DNA of 64,000 bases from a bacterium (lineage in GTDB: Bacteria > Latescibacterota > Latescibacteria > Latescibacterales > Latescibacteraceae): NCBI GenBank assembly GCA_021372535.1, contig JAJFUH010000036.1:1-64000 (forward strand). The letters run 5' to 3'. The notes under the pieces are model-generated. The model saw nothing but the letters and a program-made list of their open reading frames with translations. It did not search any database and had not been told where the DNA came from. The position numbers and the translations under genes are program-made. The stretch's first letter is position 1. Each line of letters opens with the position of its first letter. Below are positions 44,163-53,494 of this stretch, piece after piece.

Positions 44163-45439
44163 TTTTTGTAGTGATGTTGGCGGGATTTTTTGCCGCGCTT
44201 CTGGCATCGATCATGTTTTCAGGAGCGGAAATCGCGATAGGATTCATTTCACGCGATTCGCTCGAAAAGCTTGCGGAAAACAATATCCGCGGCGCATCGG
44301 TCGTGCTTGGAATTCTCAGCAACAAACGACGTTTTCATCTCATGCTCAAAACGGGGAAAATAATCTCGATTGTGGTCGGTACCATTCTTTTATACGCATA
44401 TTTTCTCCGGTATTACGGACAGTTGGGGCTGGGTATACTCGAGATCGGTTTTGCAGCGTGCTGTGTGGCAATTACAGCATACATTCTCATGGATGTCCTG
44501 GTTGCGCGTCTCGTTGCCATGGGTGACTATGAAAAAACCGTTTCGCGGCTTGCCTATTTCCTTCTGGTTTTTCATGTCATTCTCTTTCCTCTGTCGTATT
44601 CGCTCGAACGGCTTCTTTCTATATTGATTAAGAGAAATATCGAGCTTGCGGTGAAAGAGGAAGCGCTTATCGAGTTTGTCAAATCCGAGAGCGAGGATGG
44701 CGTAATCGAGCAGGAAGAAAAGGAAATGATCGAAAGCATTCTGGAATTTTCCGACACGACTGTCCGCGAGGTCATGGTTCCCCGTATCGATATGGTCGCT
44801 GCCAAAAAAGATATTTCGATGGATGAACTCATTGCGATTTTTGAAGAAGAAGGCCATTCCCGGATACCGCTCTACGACGGCAGGGTGGACAACATTGTCG
44901 GCGTAATCTATGCAAAAGACCTCCTGACGGCCATTGCCAAAAAGGGGAAGGAAAACTGTGTCGTCACCGAAATCATGCGGAATGCCTATTTTGTTCCTGA
45001 AACGAAGAAGATTTCCGTTCTCCTCAAGGAATTCAAGATTGCCAAGGTGCACATCGCCATCGTTGTCGATGAATATGGCGGCACGGCGGGTATAGTCGCC
45101 ATGGAAGACCTCCTCGAAGAAATCGTGGGCGAGATTAACGACGAGTATGACGAGGAGGAACAGAGCGCCCTCTGGCTGAGCGAACAGACTGTTCTGATGG
45201 ATGCCGGACTGGACGTGGATGATGTCAATGAGATGATCAATACCTCGATTCCCAACGAGGATTTTGATACTCTCGGCGGTTTTCTTTACAATCAGCTCGG
45301 ATTCATCCCGCAGGGCGGTGAAATCGTTGAATGGGAGAATGTCACCTTTACGATCAGGGAAATCCACGGTAACCGTATATCCAAGGTTCTTGTGAAACTC
45401 AACGAACCCTCGGATACTGATACGGAGCACGGAAAATGA
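44156..45439 (+). CDS. CNNM/CorC-family transporter-associated protein (DUF21, CBS pair, CorC domain)
   Basis: The 427-residue inner-membrane protein has an N-terminal DUF21 domain with four helices (about 1-150), a CBS pair (about 205-325: MVPRIDMVAAKKDIS and VVDEYGGTAGIVAMEDLLEE) and a C-terminal CorC/HlyC FAD-like domain (DTLGGFLYNQLGFIPQGGEIV). Family members take part in Mg2+ or Co2+ transport. It starts at GTG 44156 inside the ybeY end. It completes the phoH-7TM/HD-ybeY-corC cluster often seen in bacteria. Confidence 0.92.
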   Translation: MLIFVVMLAGFFAALLASIMFSGAEIAIGFISRDSLEKLAENNIRGASVVLGILSNKRRFHLMLKTGKIISIVVGTILLYAYFLRYYGQLGLGILEIGFAACCVAITAYILMDVLVARLVAMGDYEKTVSRLAYFLLVFHVILFPLSYSLERLLSILIKRNIELAVKEEALIEFVKSESEDGVIEQEEKEMIESILEFSDTTVREVMVPRIDMVAAKKDISMDELIAIFEEEGHSRIPLYDGRVDNIVGVIYAKDLLTAIAKKGKENCVVTEIMRNAYFVPETKKISVLLKEFKIAKVHIAIVVDEYGGTAGIVAMEDLLEEIVGEINDEYDEEEQSALWLSEQTVLMDAGLDVDDVNEMINTSIPNEDFDTLGGFLYNQLGFIPQGGEIVEWENVTFTIREIHGNRISKVLVKLNEPSDTDTEHGK

Positions 45440-45459
45440 CGATCAACTCCATGCCGTCG

Positions 45460-45484
45460 GGGTAACTCCCTGTGGTTACCCTTT
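45460..45484 (+). terminator. possible terminator after the phoH-corC operon
   Basis: Arms GGGTAAC (45460-45466) and GTTACCC (45475-45481) pair perfectly with an 8-base loop and are followed by only three T. It is 20 bases after the stop codon. The short T-run makes it weak. Confidence 0.35.
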
Positions 45485-45694
45485 GAGCCTGAACAAGGGA
45501 ATGAATTTCCACCTCATACCTTTGGACGTTATTGCCCTCAGTCCTCTGATGTGCTGCAAAAATCCGGGGTATTGTTTACTGATATTGTTATAATGCCGAA
45601 TACGAATGTAAGGGAATTTTTTTATCAAATTCATGGAATCATACGAAATTGATACTGTTTGATTCAGCAATAAACTGATTGTGAAGGAGTGTGT

Positions 45695-46702
45695 ATGCAG
45701 GTCGTAGGTATTATCGGCTCGGGGTACTGGGGAAAAAACCTTGTCAGAACATTCAATGAATTAAAGTCTGCCCGTTTGAAATATGTTGCGGATGTTTCTC
45801 CTGCCGTTCTGAATTCGGTATCTCAGACCTTTCCTGATATCCGGGTGACAGAACGTTATGAGGCAGTTCTTGAGGATAAAGAGGTACAGGCTGTCGTTAT
45901 TGGCGCTCCAGCGGGTTTACACTATGAGATTGCCCGGAAAGCTCTTCTTGCGGACAAGCATGTTTTCGTCGAAAAACCGATAGCGTTGCAGGTCGATCAT
46001 GCCCGCGAGCTTATGGAGCTTGCCGGCAGGAAAAACCTGAAGCTCATGGTCGGCCACCTTCTTCTCTATCATCCCTGTATCGCCATGATCAAGCAGTATA
46101 TCAATAACGGTGAGATCGGTGATCTGTACTATCTCTACAGCCAGCGCCTCAACCTCGGGAAAGTGAGGAACGACGAGAATGCGCTGCTGTCGTTTGCTCC
46201 CCACGATATTTCGGTGGCGCTCTATTTGATGGAAATGGAGCCGGTTTCGGTAAGTGCATGCGGAAAGTGTTACCTTCAGGATGGTATTGAGGATGTCGTT
46301 TTCCTGACCATGAATTTTCCGAACAACAAGATAGCCAATGTACATGTGAGCTGGCTCGATCCTCACAAGGTGCGGCGCACGACTATCGTCGGTTCCCGGC
46401 AGATGATTGTTTTCGATGATATGGAGCCCCGCGAAAAAATCAAGATTTATGACAAGGGTGTTCAGAAGTCCGGTGAGTATGGGTCATACGGGGAATTCCT
46501 GTCGCTCAGGGACGGGAATATCTTTTTACCGGCCGTTAAGATGGCCGAGCCGCTGAAAATTGAATGCGAACATTTTATAACCTGCATCGAAAATGATACG
46601 AAACCCCTCACCGACGGAGAAAACGGGCTCATCGTCACCAAGGTGCTCGATGCGGGCCAGCGCTCGCTGAAGTCGGGAGGTATTCCAGTCACGGTTTCAT
46701 GA
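45695..46702 (+). CDS. Gfo/Idh/MocA-family oxidoreductase
   Basis: The protein (335 residues from ATG 45695, AAGGAG 5 bases upstream) has an N-terminal Rossmann fold with GIIGSGYWGKN, the conserved VFVEKPIALQVDHA with the EKP motif near 96-98, and the GFO_IDH_MocA C-terminal domain. It should be an NAD(P)-dependent sugar or polyol dehydrogenase; similar proteins act on UDP-sugars for surface polysaccharides. No sugar-nucleotide genes are adjacent, so the substrate is unknown. A possible promoter is TTGATA (45649-45654), 16 bases, TAAACT (45671-45676). Confidence 0.88.
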   Translation: MQVVGIIGSGYWGKNLVRTFNELKSARLKYVADVSPAVLNSVSQTFPDIRVTERYEAVLEDKEVQAVVIGAPAGLHYEIARKALLADKHVFVEKPIALQVDHARELMELAGRKNLKLMVGHLLLYHPCIAMIKQYINNGEIGDLYYLYSQRLNLGKVRNDENALLSFAPHDISVALYLMEMEPVSVSACGKCYLQDGIEDVVFLTMNFPNNKIANVHVSWLDPHKVRRTTIVGSRQMIVFDDMEPREKIKIYDKGVQKSGEYGSYGEFLSLRDGNIFLPAVKMAEPLKIECEHFITCIENDTKPLTDGENGLIVTKVLDAGQRSLKSGGIPVTVS

Positions 46703-46758
46703 TGACACCGGTGATTAACCGTTTTCTTGTTTCCGTTACCTTATAACCGGCAGGAAGA

Positions 46759-47754
46759 ATGAACACTGCACACTGGAAAAAATTTTCTGTAATGGCTCTC
46801 CGCTATCTGCTGCTTGCGGGGATACTTTTTTTTGCAATACATTATACGGTGAAGAACTATGACCGGTTTGCCTCGCATGCCCGATTTACCGCGCTGAATA
46901 TATCCCTCCTGCTCGGATTGAATGTTCTGACGCTGGTGGTTGAATCCGTCCGTTTCCGTCTCATGATACGCAAGGTCGGTTACGATCTCGGCGCGGTCAG
47001 GTCATTCTTCATGTTCGGATTGTCGCAGGCCATCAATCATATTGTTCCGAAGGCGGGGACTTTCAGCACCGGCTACTATCTGTCACGAAAATACGGCGTC
47101 CGTCTTCATTCTTACATCACATTTATTCTTACCTATATCGTATTTTTCATTCTTGCCTCAGGGATACTGGGAATCATTACTTATCTGATTTTTTACCTGC
47201 TGGGATATACCCATGACAAGATGATTCCGGTGTTTTTCGCGCTGCTTATCATCTTCTGTGCGGTGTTCATAGGCGCGGCGAATATCACCCTCAACCTCAA
47301 GCGCTTTCCCCGTATAATCGCCCTGTTTCTCCATTCGCTCAGGGAAATATTTTCGGATCACCGGCTTGTCGCGACTCTGGTAACTGTTGAAATTGTGTAC
47401 TACCTGCTCTGTTCGCTGAGGTTCATGATAGCGCTGTCGATGTTTTCGGGCTCGGTGAACCTCCTGGAAAGCGTTGTCATCCTGACTGTCGGTAATTTCT
47501 TCAGAATCGTGACCTTTATGCCCGGAGGTTTGGGAATTGCTGAGATTGCGAGCGCCTGGACAGCCGGAATGCTGGGGAAAGAAGTCGGCCTGTCGGGTCT
47601 TTCGGCGGGATTGGACCGTCTCGTATACTTCATTCTGATCATGATTGTGGGAAGTATCGGTTTTTTGAGTCTTTCGGGAAGATCGGAATTTCACAAACCG
47701 CCTGAAATGGACGACAAAAACTCGCTGTTGTCTGTTATGAATGAAGAAGAGTGA
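46759..47754 (+). CDS. lysylphosphatidylglycerol synthase TM-region / UPF0104-like membrane protein
   Basis: The 331-residue inner-membrane protein has about eight hydrophobic helices and the flippase-like pattern FMFGLSQAINHIVPKAGTFSTGYYL and FRIVTFMPGGLGIAEIASAWTAGM. These fit the LPG_synthase_TM/AglD-like family, whose members flip or modify lipids. The soluble aminoacyl transferase domain of MprF is absent. The gene lies 56 bases after the oxidoreductase gene and may share its transcript. Confidence 0.82.
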   Translation: MNTAHWKKFSVMALRYLLLAGILFFAIHYTVKNYDRFASHARFTALNISLLLGLNVLTLVVESVRFRLMIRKVGYDLGAVRSFFMFGLSQAINHIVPKAGTFSTGYYLSRKYGVRLHSYITFILTYIVFFILASGILGIITYLIFYLLGYTHDKMIPVFFALLIIFCAVFIGAANITLNLKRFPRIIALFLHSLREIFSDHRLVATLVTVEIVYYLLCSLRFMIALSMFSGSVNLLESVVILTVGNFFRIVTFMPGGLGIAEIASAWTAGMLGKEVGLSGLSAGLDRLVYFILIMIVGSIGFLSLSGRSEFHKPPEMDDKNSLLSVMNEEE

Positions 47755-47767
47755 GAATAGTTTTCTG

Positions 47768-47796
47768 TTGCAATTGATTCCAAAGGATTATAAAAT
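47768..47796 (+). promoter_or_regulatory. promoter for the membrane-anchored nuclease-like gene
   Basis: TTGCAA (47768-47773) and TAAAAT (47791-47796) are separated by 17 bases. The start would be near 47803, about 43 bases before the ATG. Confidence 0.45.
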
Positions 47797-47845
47797 AACA
47801 GTTGGTATGAATCAAAACTCATAATATGGTAACAAGTATAATCCC

Positions 47846-48430
47846 ATGCCCGTAAATTCCACACATGATAATCAGAGACTTCTTCAATTCCTTTTTTTCA
47901 AATACCGGAAAAAAGGAACGACAGTCTATTCCGATTTTATCTCGGAAAGTCCTTCTGTTCCGGGAAACTGGAGAGGTACTTCGCCGGATATGCTCATTTC
48001 CGAACACCATAAACGGATCGCTGTCTGTATTGAGGAGGGGGCAACCTTTAACGAGAAAGCCACCGTTCTCAAATGGAAATCGATCCTTGATAACCCGAAC
48101 ACCACGCTCCGGATTATTGTCCGTGATGAAGATGAATCCGAAGCCATCATGCAACTGGCGCAGAGGAATAATATCGATATCGAGTGTTTCAGGGTTAAGC
48201 GCTCGACGCAGCGTAAAAGGAAAATTCCCCCTAAAGCAGGCAAAAAAGGCGGGTTCAGGGTTGACTGGGTCGTTATCATGACGTCGGTGATGATTATTTT
48301 TGTTTCTCTGCTCCTTTTTGGGCCTGCTCTCATGAAACTTTTCAAAATACAGGATGAATCCCGGCCTTTCGAAACAGGAAAACAAATCGATCAGTTCCAG
48401 AAAACAATCGATGACCTCAAGAAAAAGTAG
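47846..48430 (+). CDS. membrane-anchored protein with possible PD-(D/E)XK-like domain
   Basis: I do not recognise a named family in this 194-residue protein. Residues 1-115 are soluble and contain WRGTSPDMLIS followed by KRIAVCIEEGATFNEK and LRIIVRDEDESEA, an order of elements (PD, then a beta strand with E-x-E) reminiscent of PD-(D/E)XK nuclease folds. The canonical ExK lysine is missing: IEEG is found instead. A basic linker follows (KRSTQRKRKIPPKAGKKGG, about 118-136), then one membrane helix (VDWVVIMTSVMIIFVSLLLFG) and a charged C-terminal tail. The arrangement would place the soluble domain in the cytoplasm. No clear ribosome site precedes the ATG. Confidence 0.6.
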   Translation: MPVNSTHDNQRLLQFLFFKYRKKGTTVYSDFISESPSVPGNWRGTSPDMLISEHHKRIAVCIEEGATFNEKATVLKWKSILDNPNTTLRIIVRDEDESEAIMQLAQRNNIDIECFRVKRSTQRKRKIPPKAGKKGGFRVDWVVIMTSVMIIFVSLLLFGPALMKLFKIQDESRPFETGKQIDQFQKTIDDLKKK

Positions 48431-48795
48431 TAATGCAATACAGGCAGTTCGTAATTTTCCGCACGATATATTTCACTCCGCTTCATGAATTCCGGAATTC
48501 TCCGTCATGACCTTTACGCTCAGCAATACATTTTCATATTGGTTATGAGTTCTTTTTTTCCACACATGGGAGAAGGGTCAGGGATGCTGGCAATATTACC
48601 CTCACACTCGGCCCCTCTTCCGTAAACAGGAGAGAGAAGAAAACATTATATCATACATCCGGGAACACGTTACTTATAATTACTTCAAAGGTTTCGATTT
48701 GTAATTGAATCAATGTTTTCCGTTTGTTATATTGGAAAGTTACAGGTACATTGAATAAATGAAACTCGTTATATGAAAATACTAGTGAGGGACGA
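48431..48795. other. gene-free gap before leuS
   Basis: No coding frame is supported. Between about 48568 and 48620 there is an imperfect inverted repeat with G-rich (GGGAGAAGGGTCAGGGATG) and C-rich (ending CGGCCCCTCTTCC) arms, unlike the AT-rich surroundings; it could be a decayed repeat element. The leuS promoter lies at 48705-48733. No T-box is seen. Confidence 0.5.
48705..48733 (+). promoter_or_regulatory. promoter for leuS
   Basis: TTGAAT (48705-48710) and TATATT (48728-48733) are separated by 17 bases, with a start site near 48740 and a leader of about 55 bases. Confidence 0.55.
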
Positions 48796-51225
48796 ATGAA
48801 CAGAAGCACAGAAGCGAAATACGATCACCGGACCATAGAGAAGAAGTGGAGAGAACGATGGGAGACACGCGGTGATTATCGAGTAGATCTGGACAGGGCA
48901 GAGAGGCCTTTTTTCAACCTGATGATGTTTCCGTATCCCTCCGCCGAGGGTCTCCATGTGGGAAATGTTTATGCCTTTACGGGGTCTGATATTTACGGCA
49001 GATTCATGAAAATGACCGGCTATGATGTTTTCGAACCGATCGGATTTGACGCTTTCGGCATGCATTCGGAAAATTTCGCGTTGAAGAAGGGGCTGCACCC
49101 CGCGCAGCTCGTTCCGAAGAATATCGCTCGCTTCCGCGACACCCAGCTTAAGATGATCGGCGCCATGTTCGACTGGTCGCACCAGGTGGATACCACCGAC
49201 AAACTGTATTACCGGTGGACACAGTGGATTTTTACCCAGTTATACAACCACGGGCTCGCATACCAGGCGGACGCCACGGTCAACTGGTGTCCTTCGTGCC
49301 AGACAGTGCTTGCCGATGAACAGGTCATTTCCGGCGCATGCGAACGGTGCAGTTCTCTGGTGACGATGAAAAACATGCGCCAGTGGTTTTTCAGGATAAC
49401 CGATTACGCAGGCCGTCTCCACACGAACCTCGATGTCATCGACTGGTCAGAGATTACCAAAACCGCCCAACGTAACTGGATAGGCCGCAGCGAGGGCGCA
49501 GAAATCGATTTCGACATTGCGGGATGCGATGATAAACTTCGTATTTTTACAACCCGCCCCGACACCATTTTCGGCGCCACGTACATGGTGCTCGCGCCGG
49601 AACATGGGCTTGTCGAAAAAGTCACAGCACCGGAACTGAAACAGGCGGTCGGGAACTATGTCCGTGCTGCCGCTGCCAAAACCGAACAGGAACGGGTTGA
49701 TGAGGCAGGGAAGAAAACGGGCGTTTTCACCGGCGGTTATGCGATAAACCCGGCAACCGGCCTCCCCATACCTATCTGGGTCGCCGATTATGTCCTTATC
49801 GGTTACGGCACCGGAGCGATCATGGCTGTTCCCGCCCATGACGAGCGTGATTTTGCATTTGCACGGACATTCGATCTACCCGTTATCGAGGTGATATCGC
49901 CCGATGGTTCCGGTCACGATCTTACCGCCGCATATACCGACGAGGGAATCATGATCAATTCGGGCCAGTTCAATGGTATTCCCTCGGTGGATGCCATCGG
50001 AAAAATCACCCAGTGGTTCGCCGACAGGGGAAAGGGTCAGAAAAAGATCAATTTCCGCCTCCACGACTGGTGTATTTCCCGTCAGCGGTACTGGGGACCG
50101 CCGATTCCGGTAGTTTATTGTGATACATGCGGTACACAGGCTGTTCCGGAAAGCGATCTCCCGGTGCTCCTGCCGGAGATGGAGGATTTCAGGCCGGATG
50201 GCTCGGGTCATTCTCCGCTCGCGCGCAATCCCGGGTTCGTGAATACGACATGCCCCAAGTGCGGTGGTCCGGCACAGCGCGAGACGGATGTCATGGATAA
50301 CTTCCTCGATTCGGCATGGTATTTTTTCCGGTACCCGTCGACCGAATACAGCGACAGGCCTTTCGACAGGGAGCGGACACGGAAATGGCTCCCCGTCGAC
50401 ATGTATATCGGGGGAAACGAACATGCCGTGCTTCACCTTCTCTATACCCGCTTCATAACCATGGCGCTTCATGATATGGGATACATCGACTTCGATGAAC
50501 CGTTCAAAAAATTCCGAGCGCACGGCCTCATCATAAAGGATGGCGCAAAGATGTCGAAGAGCCGCGGTAATGTGGTGAATCCCGACGAGTTCATCGATGA
50601 ATACGGCGCAGACTGTTTCAGGACCTACCTCATGTTTCTCGGGCCGTACACCCAGGGCGGCGATTTCCAGGACAAGGGTATCACCGGCGTCCGCCGCTTC
50701 TATGACCGTCTCTACAGGCTCGTTCTCGCTGGCGTTTTAACCGCGGCGCAGCCGGATGATCAGGAAATGATTACCATGATACACAAAACCGTCCGCGATG
50801 TGACGGAGCACATCAAAAATCTCGAATATAACACAGCCATCGCGTTCATGATGGAATTTCTCAATGGCATTACAAAGCGCGACACAGTCGGCAGGGATGC
50901 GGTCGAGGTTCTCGTGCGGCTTACCGCCCCGTTCGGTCCGCACCTTGCCGAGGAATTGTGGGAGATGCTCGGTCACCGTGAAAGCGTTTTTACCGCCGGG
51001 TGGCCCGTCTGGGATGAATCGAGGATTATCGTCGATACCTTCGAGCTTGTCGCACAGGTGAACGGCAAAGTCCGGGCAACTATGCGGGCGCCGGTCGATA
51101 TTCCGGAGGACAAGGCAAAAGCGCTCGCTGTCGGCCATGAGAATGTCATGCGTTTTACCGAGGGTAAAACGATTGTGAAAACTATTTATGTACCCGGTAA
51201 ACTCGTAAATATCGTGGTGAAATAG
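48796..51225 (+). CDS. leuS: leucyl-tRNA synthetase
   Basis: The 809-residue class I synthetase has the HIGH-type signature HVGN (54-57), FEPIGFDAFGMHSENFA, an editing domain with TTRPDTIFGATYMVLAPEH, a zinc-type CPSCQ/CERC pair, and KMSKS (585-589, KMSKSRGN). It charges and proofreads tRNA-Leu. GAGGG lies before the ATG. The downstream hydrolase gene begins 1 base after the stop, so they may share a transcript despite unrelated functions. Confidence 0.97.
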   Translation: MNRSTEAKYDHRTIEKKWRERWETRGDYRVDLDRAERPFFNLMMFPYPSAEGLHVGNVYAFTGSDIYGRFMKMTGYDVFEPIGFDAFGMHSENFALKKGLHPAQLVPKNIARFRDTQLKMIGAMFDWSHQVDTTDKLYYRWTQWIFTQLYNHGLAYQADATVNWCPSCQTVLADEQVISGACERCSSLVTMKNMRQWFFRITDYAGRLHTNLDVIDWSEITKTAQRNWIGRSEGAEIDFDIAGCDDKLRIFTTRPDTIFGATYMVLAPEHGLVEKVTAPELKQAVGNYVRAAAAKTEQERVDEAGKKTGVFTGGYAINPATGLPIPIWVADYVLIGYGTGAIMAVPAHDERDFAFARTFDLPVIEVISPDGSGHDLTAAYTDEGIMINSGQFNGIPSVDAIGKITQWFADRGKGQKKINFRLHDWCISRQRYWGPPIPVVYCDTCGTQAVPESDLPVLLPEMEDFRPDGSGHSPLARNPGFVNTTCPKCGGPAQRETDVMDNFLDSAWYFFRYPSTEYSDRPFDRERTRKWLPVDMYIGGNEHAVLHLLYTRFITMALHDMGYIDFDEPFKKFRAHGLIIKDGAKMSKSRGNVVNPDEFIDEYGADCFRTYLMFLGPYTQGGDFQDKGITGVRRFYDRLYRLVLAGVLTAAQPDDQEMITMIHKTVRDVTEHIKNLEYNTAIAFMMEFLNGITKRDTVGRDAVEVLVRLTAPFGPHLAEELWEMLGHRESVFTAGWPVWDESRIIVDTFELVAQVNGKVRATMRAPVDIPEDKAKALAVGHENVMRFTEGKTIVKTIYVPGKLVNIVVK

Positions 51226-51226
51226 C

Positions 51227-53443
51227 ATGAAACCGTTCACTTTTTTCGAATCCGCCCGTGTTCAGGGACGATCAATGGCTCTGAGCATCTTTGTTCTCTG
51301 TATGCTCGTGTTTATCGGGGGCGCGGCCAATGCGCAGGATGATCTTTCCGTCCTGAAGACATGGAAAGCCCACGAAAACGCTCAGAATGCTCTCTATAAC
51401 CTTATCGCAAGCGAATCATACCGGTTTCTCGATGCCCGTGACCAGACCCTTGCCGGAATCCGTTCCGTCGATCAATATACGTCCTATACCACGGCTGTTC
51501 ACCGTAAGCTTGACGCCGCATTCGGCCCGCTGCCCGCGAAAACTCCCCTCAACGTGCGTGTTACCGGTACGATCGAGCGCGAGGGGATTGCGGTCGAAAA
51601 GATTGTGTACGAGTCTCGTCCCGGATTCTGGGTCACAGGCGCTGTTTTTAAATCTCCGAATGCGCCCGGACGTCTTCCCGCGGTACTCTATGTCTGCGGC
51701 CACACGGTTGACGGATTCCGGAGCGAGGCTTACCAGCAGGTCATTCTCAATCTTGCGCGGAAAGGATTCCTCGTTTTCGCCATCGACCCGGCAGGGCAGG
51801 GCGAACGGCTTCAGTACGTCGATAAGGAAAAAGGAACATCGTACGTCGGAGGCCCGACACAGGAGCATTCATATGCCGGCCTGCAGTATCTCTTCCTCGG
51901 GCGAACCATGGCGATGGTCAGGCTCTGGGATTGCATCCGCGCGGTCGACTACCTGACAGCGCGGCCCGATGTCGATCCTCAGCGTATCGTTGTGCACGGC
52001 CGCTCGGGCGGAGGGACCATGTCGGCGTTTTTAGGTGCCATGGATACCCGTATTGCTGCGGCGGCGCCCGAGTGCTACATTACGAGCTTCAGGCGGCTGC
52101 TCCAGTCTATCGGGCCGCAGGATGCGGAGCAGAATCTCCTCGGACAGATTTCGAGCGGTCTCGACCACGGCGATTTTCTGGTTGCCCGTGATCTGAAGCC
52201 GACGCTCGTCGTGACCACCACCCGTGATTTTTTCAGTATCCAGGGCGCACGGGAAACGGTGACGAGCTTACAGGCGATTCCACCGGTGAGCGCATCGAAG
52301 TCCCTGTCCATGGTCGAAGACGATTCCCCGCACCAGTCGACGCTGAAAAACCGTGAGGCGGTCTACCGGTTCTTTTTGCACACATTCGGCATGCAGTCGA
52401 ATTACACGGACGAAACGATAACGCCGATAAGCCCCGATCTTCTCCGTGTCACAAAGACCGGACAGGCTGTCACCTCGGGCTCGAAAACCATCCACGATCT
52501 GATCGCAGAGGATGCCGTGGCGATACTCGGAAAGCTCCAAAAAAACCGGATGAATACAACGGAGTATGCTTCGAGGATACGCGGTTCGGCTTCCGGACTT
52601 TCGGGGTACCGTTCTCCCGGAACGATGAAGGAGCCGGTTTTCTGCGGCCGCTTCAACCGTGAGGATTACACCATCGAAAAGTACATTCTCGATGGTGAGG
52701 ACGGCCTTCCTCTTCCTGTCCTGCTGTTTGTGCCGACCGGCGGGGGACGGTATCCGGCGATTCTTTATGTGAATCCCGCGGGAAAACAAACCGGCGCGGA
52801 ACCGGGAGGACAAATCGAGGATTTCGTCCGGAAGGGATACTGCGTCTGTTCGCCGGATCTTCCCGGGTTTGGCGAGCTAGCGGTCGACACGAACCAGGGA
52901 GACTCCGTCATCGGCGGGGTGAGCTACAACATCATATTCGGCGCTCAGCTTATCGGCAGGAGCATAACGGGGATTCAGGCCTCGCACATCGCCCGTGCAT
53001 GCGTGTTCCTGAAATCGCTCGACTGCGTCGTTCCGGAGCGTATCACCGGAATAGGAGTCGGGATCGCGGGCCCCGCTCTTCTGCATGCGGCAGTCCTCGA
53101 CAGCCATATTTCCGCTCTGGCGCTCATCGATTCGCCGGTATCGTGGGAATCGGCGGTTACGGAGGAACGTTATGACCAGACCATCGGCTCTACCGTAGTT
53201 CCTTCGGCGCTGACCGCATACGATTTGATCGATCTCTTCTGCGTTTTCGCGCCGGGGAAAGTTCTCGTTTACAATCCTGTCGACTGCGCCGCGAAATCCC
53301 TCCCGCAAAAAACGTGTGACCGGTATACGCATATGCTCGATACTTTCTGCGGTGGAGGAAAAAACAGATTCAGCGTTATGTCGGGAACGGACAGCCGTGA
53401 AGCGCTCACCGGCTGGCTCCAGAACGGAACGACTGAAAAATGA
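51227..53443 (+). CDS. exported tandem alpha/beta hydrolase (acetyl-xylan-esterase-like), second domain without nucleophile
   Basis: The 738-residue protein has a signal peptide (core SIFVLCMLVFIGGAANA, cleavage near residue 36). An alpha/beta hydrolase domain of acetyl-xylan-esterase/DUF-type follows: RLPAVLYVCGHTVDGF, FAIDPAGQGER and the nucleophile elbow HGRSGGG with Ser260. A second hydrolase-like domain spans about 480-738 (RYPAILYVNPAGKQ, CVCSPDLPGFGEL), but its elbow reads GVGIAG, with Gly612 in place of the nucleophilic Ser. The protein is probably periplasmic and deacetylates a polysaccharide or cleaves an ester; substrate unknown. A second in-frame ATG at 51275 also leaves the signal core intact. 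Confidence 0.82.
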   Translation: MKPFTFFESARVQGRSMALSIFVLCMLVFIGGAANAQDDLSVLKTWKAHENAQNALYNLIASESYRFLDARDQTLAGIRSVDQYTSYTTAVHRKLDAAFGPLPAKTPLNVRVTGTIEREGIAVEKIVYESRPGFWVTGAVFKSPNAPGRLPAVLYVCGHTVDGFRSEAYQQVILNLARKGFLVFAIDPAGQGERLQYVDKEKGTSYVGGPTQEHSYAGLQYLFLGRTMAMVRLWDCIRAVDYLTARPDVDPQRIVVHGRSGGGTMSAFLGAMDTRIAAAAPECYITSFRRLLQSIGPQDAEQNLLGQISSGLDHGDFLVARDLKPTLVVTTTRDFFSIQGARETVTSLQAIPPVSASKSLSMVEDDSPHQSTLKNREAVYRFFLHTFGMQSNYTDETITPISPDLLRVTKTGQAVTSGSKTIHDLIAEDAVAILGKLQKNRMNTTEYASRIRGSASGLSGYRSPGTMKEPVFCGRFNREDYTIEKYILDGEDGLPLPVLLFVPTGGGRYPAILYVNPAGKQTGAEPGGQIEDFVRKGYCVCSPDLPGFGELAVDTNQGDSVIGGVSYNIIFGAQLIGRSITGIQASHIARACVFLKSLDCVVPERITGIGVGIAGPALLHAAVLDSHISALALIDSPVSWESAVTEERYDQTIGSTVVPSALTAYDLIDLFCVFAPGKVLVYNPVDCAAKSLPQKTCDRYTHMLDTFCGGGKNRFSVMSGTDSREALTGWLQNGTTEK

Positions 53444-53494
53444 TATCCATGTCAGTCACCCTATCATGTACTTTATTACGGAGAGAATTCTTTT

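Noticed and set aside
48431-48795. Possible T-box in the leuS leader
   Set aside because: No T-box core sequence and no terminator stem before leuS.
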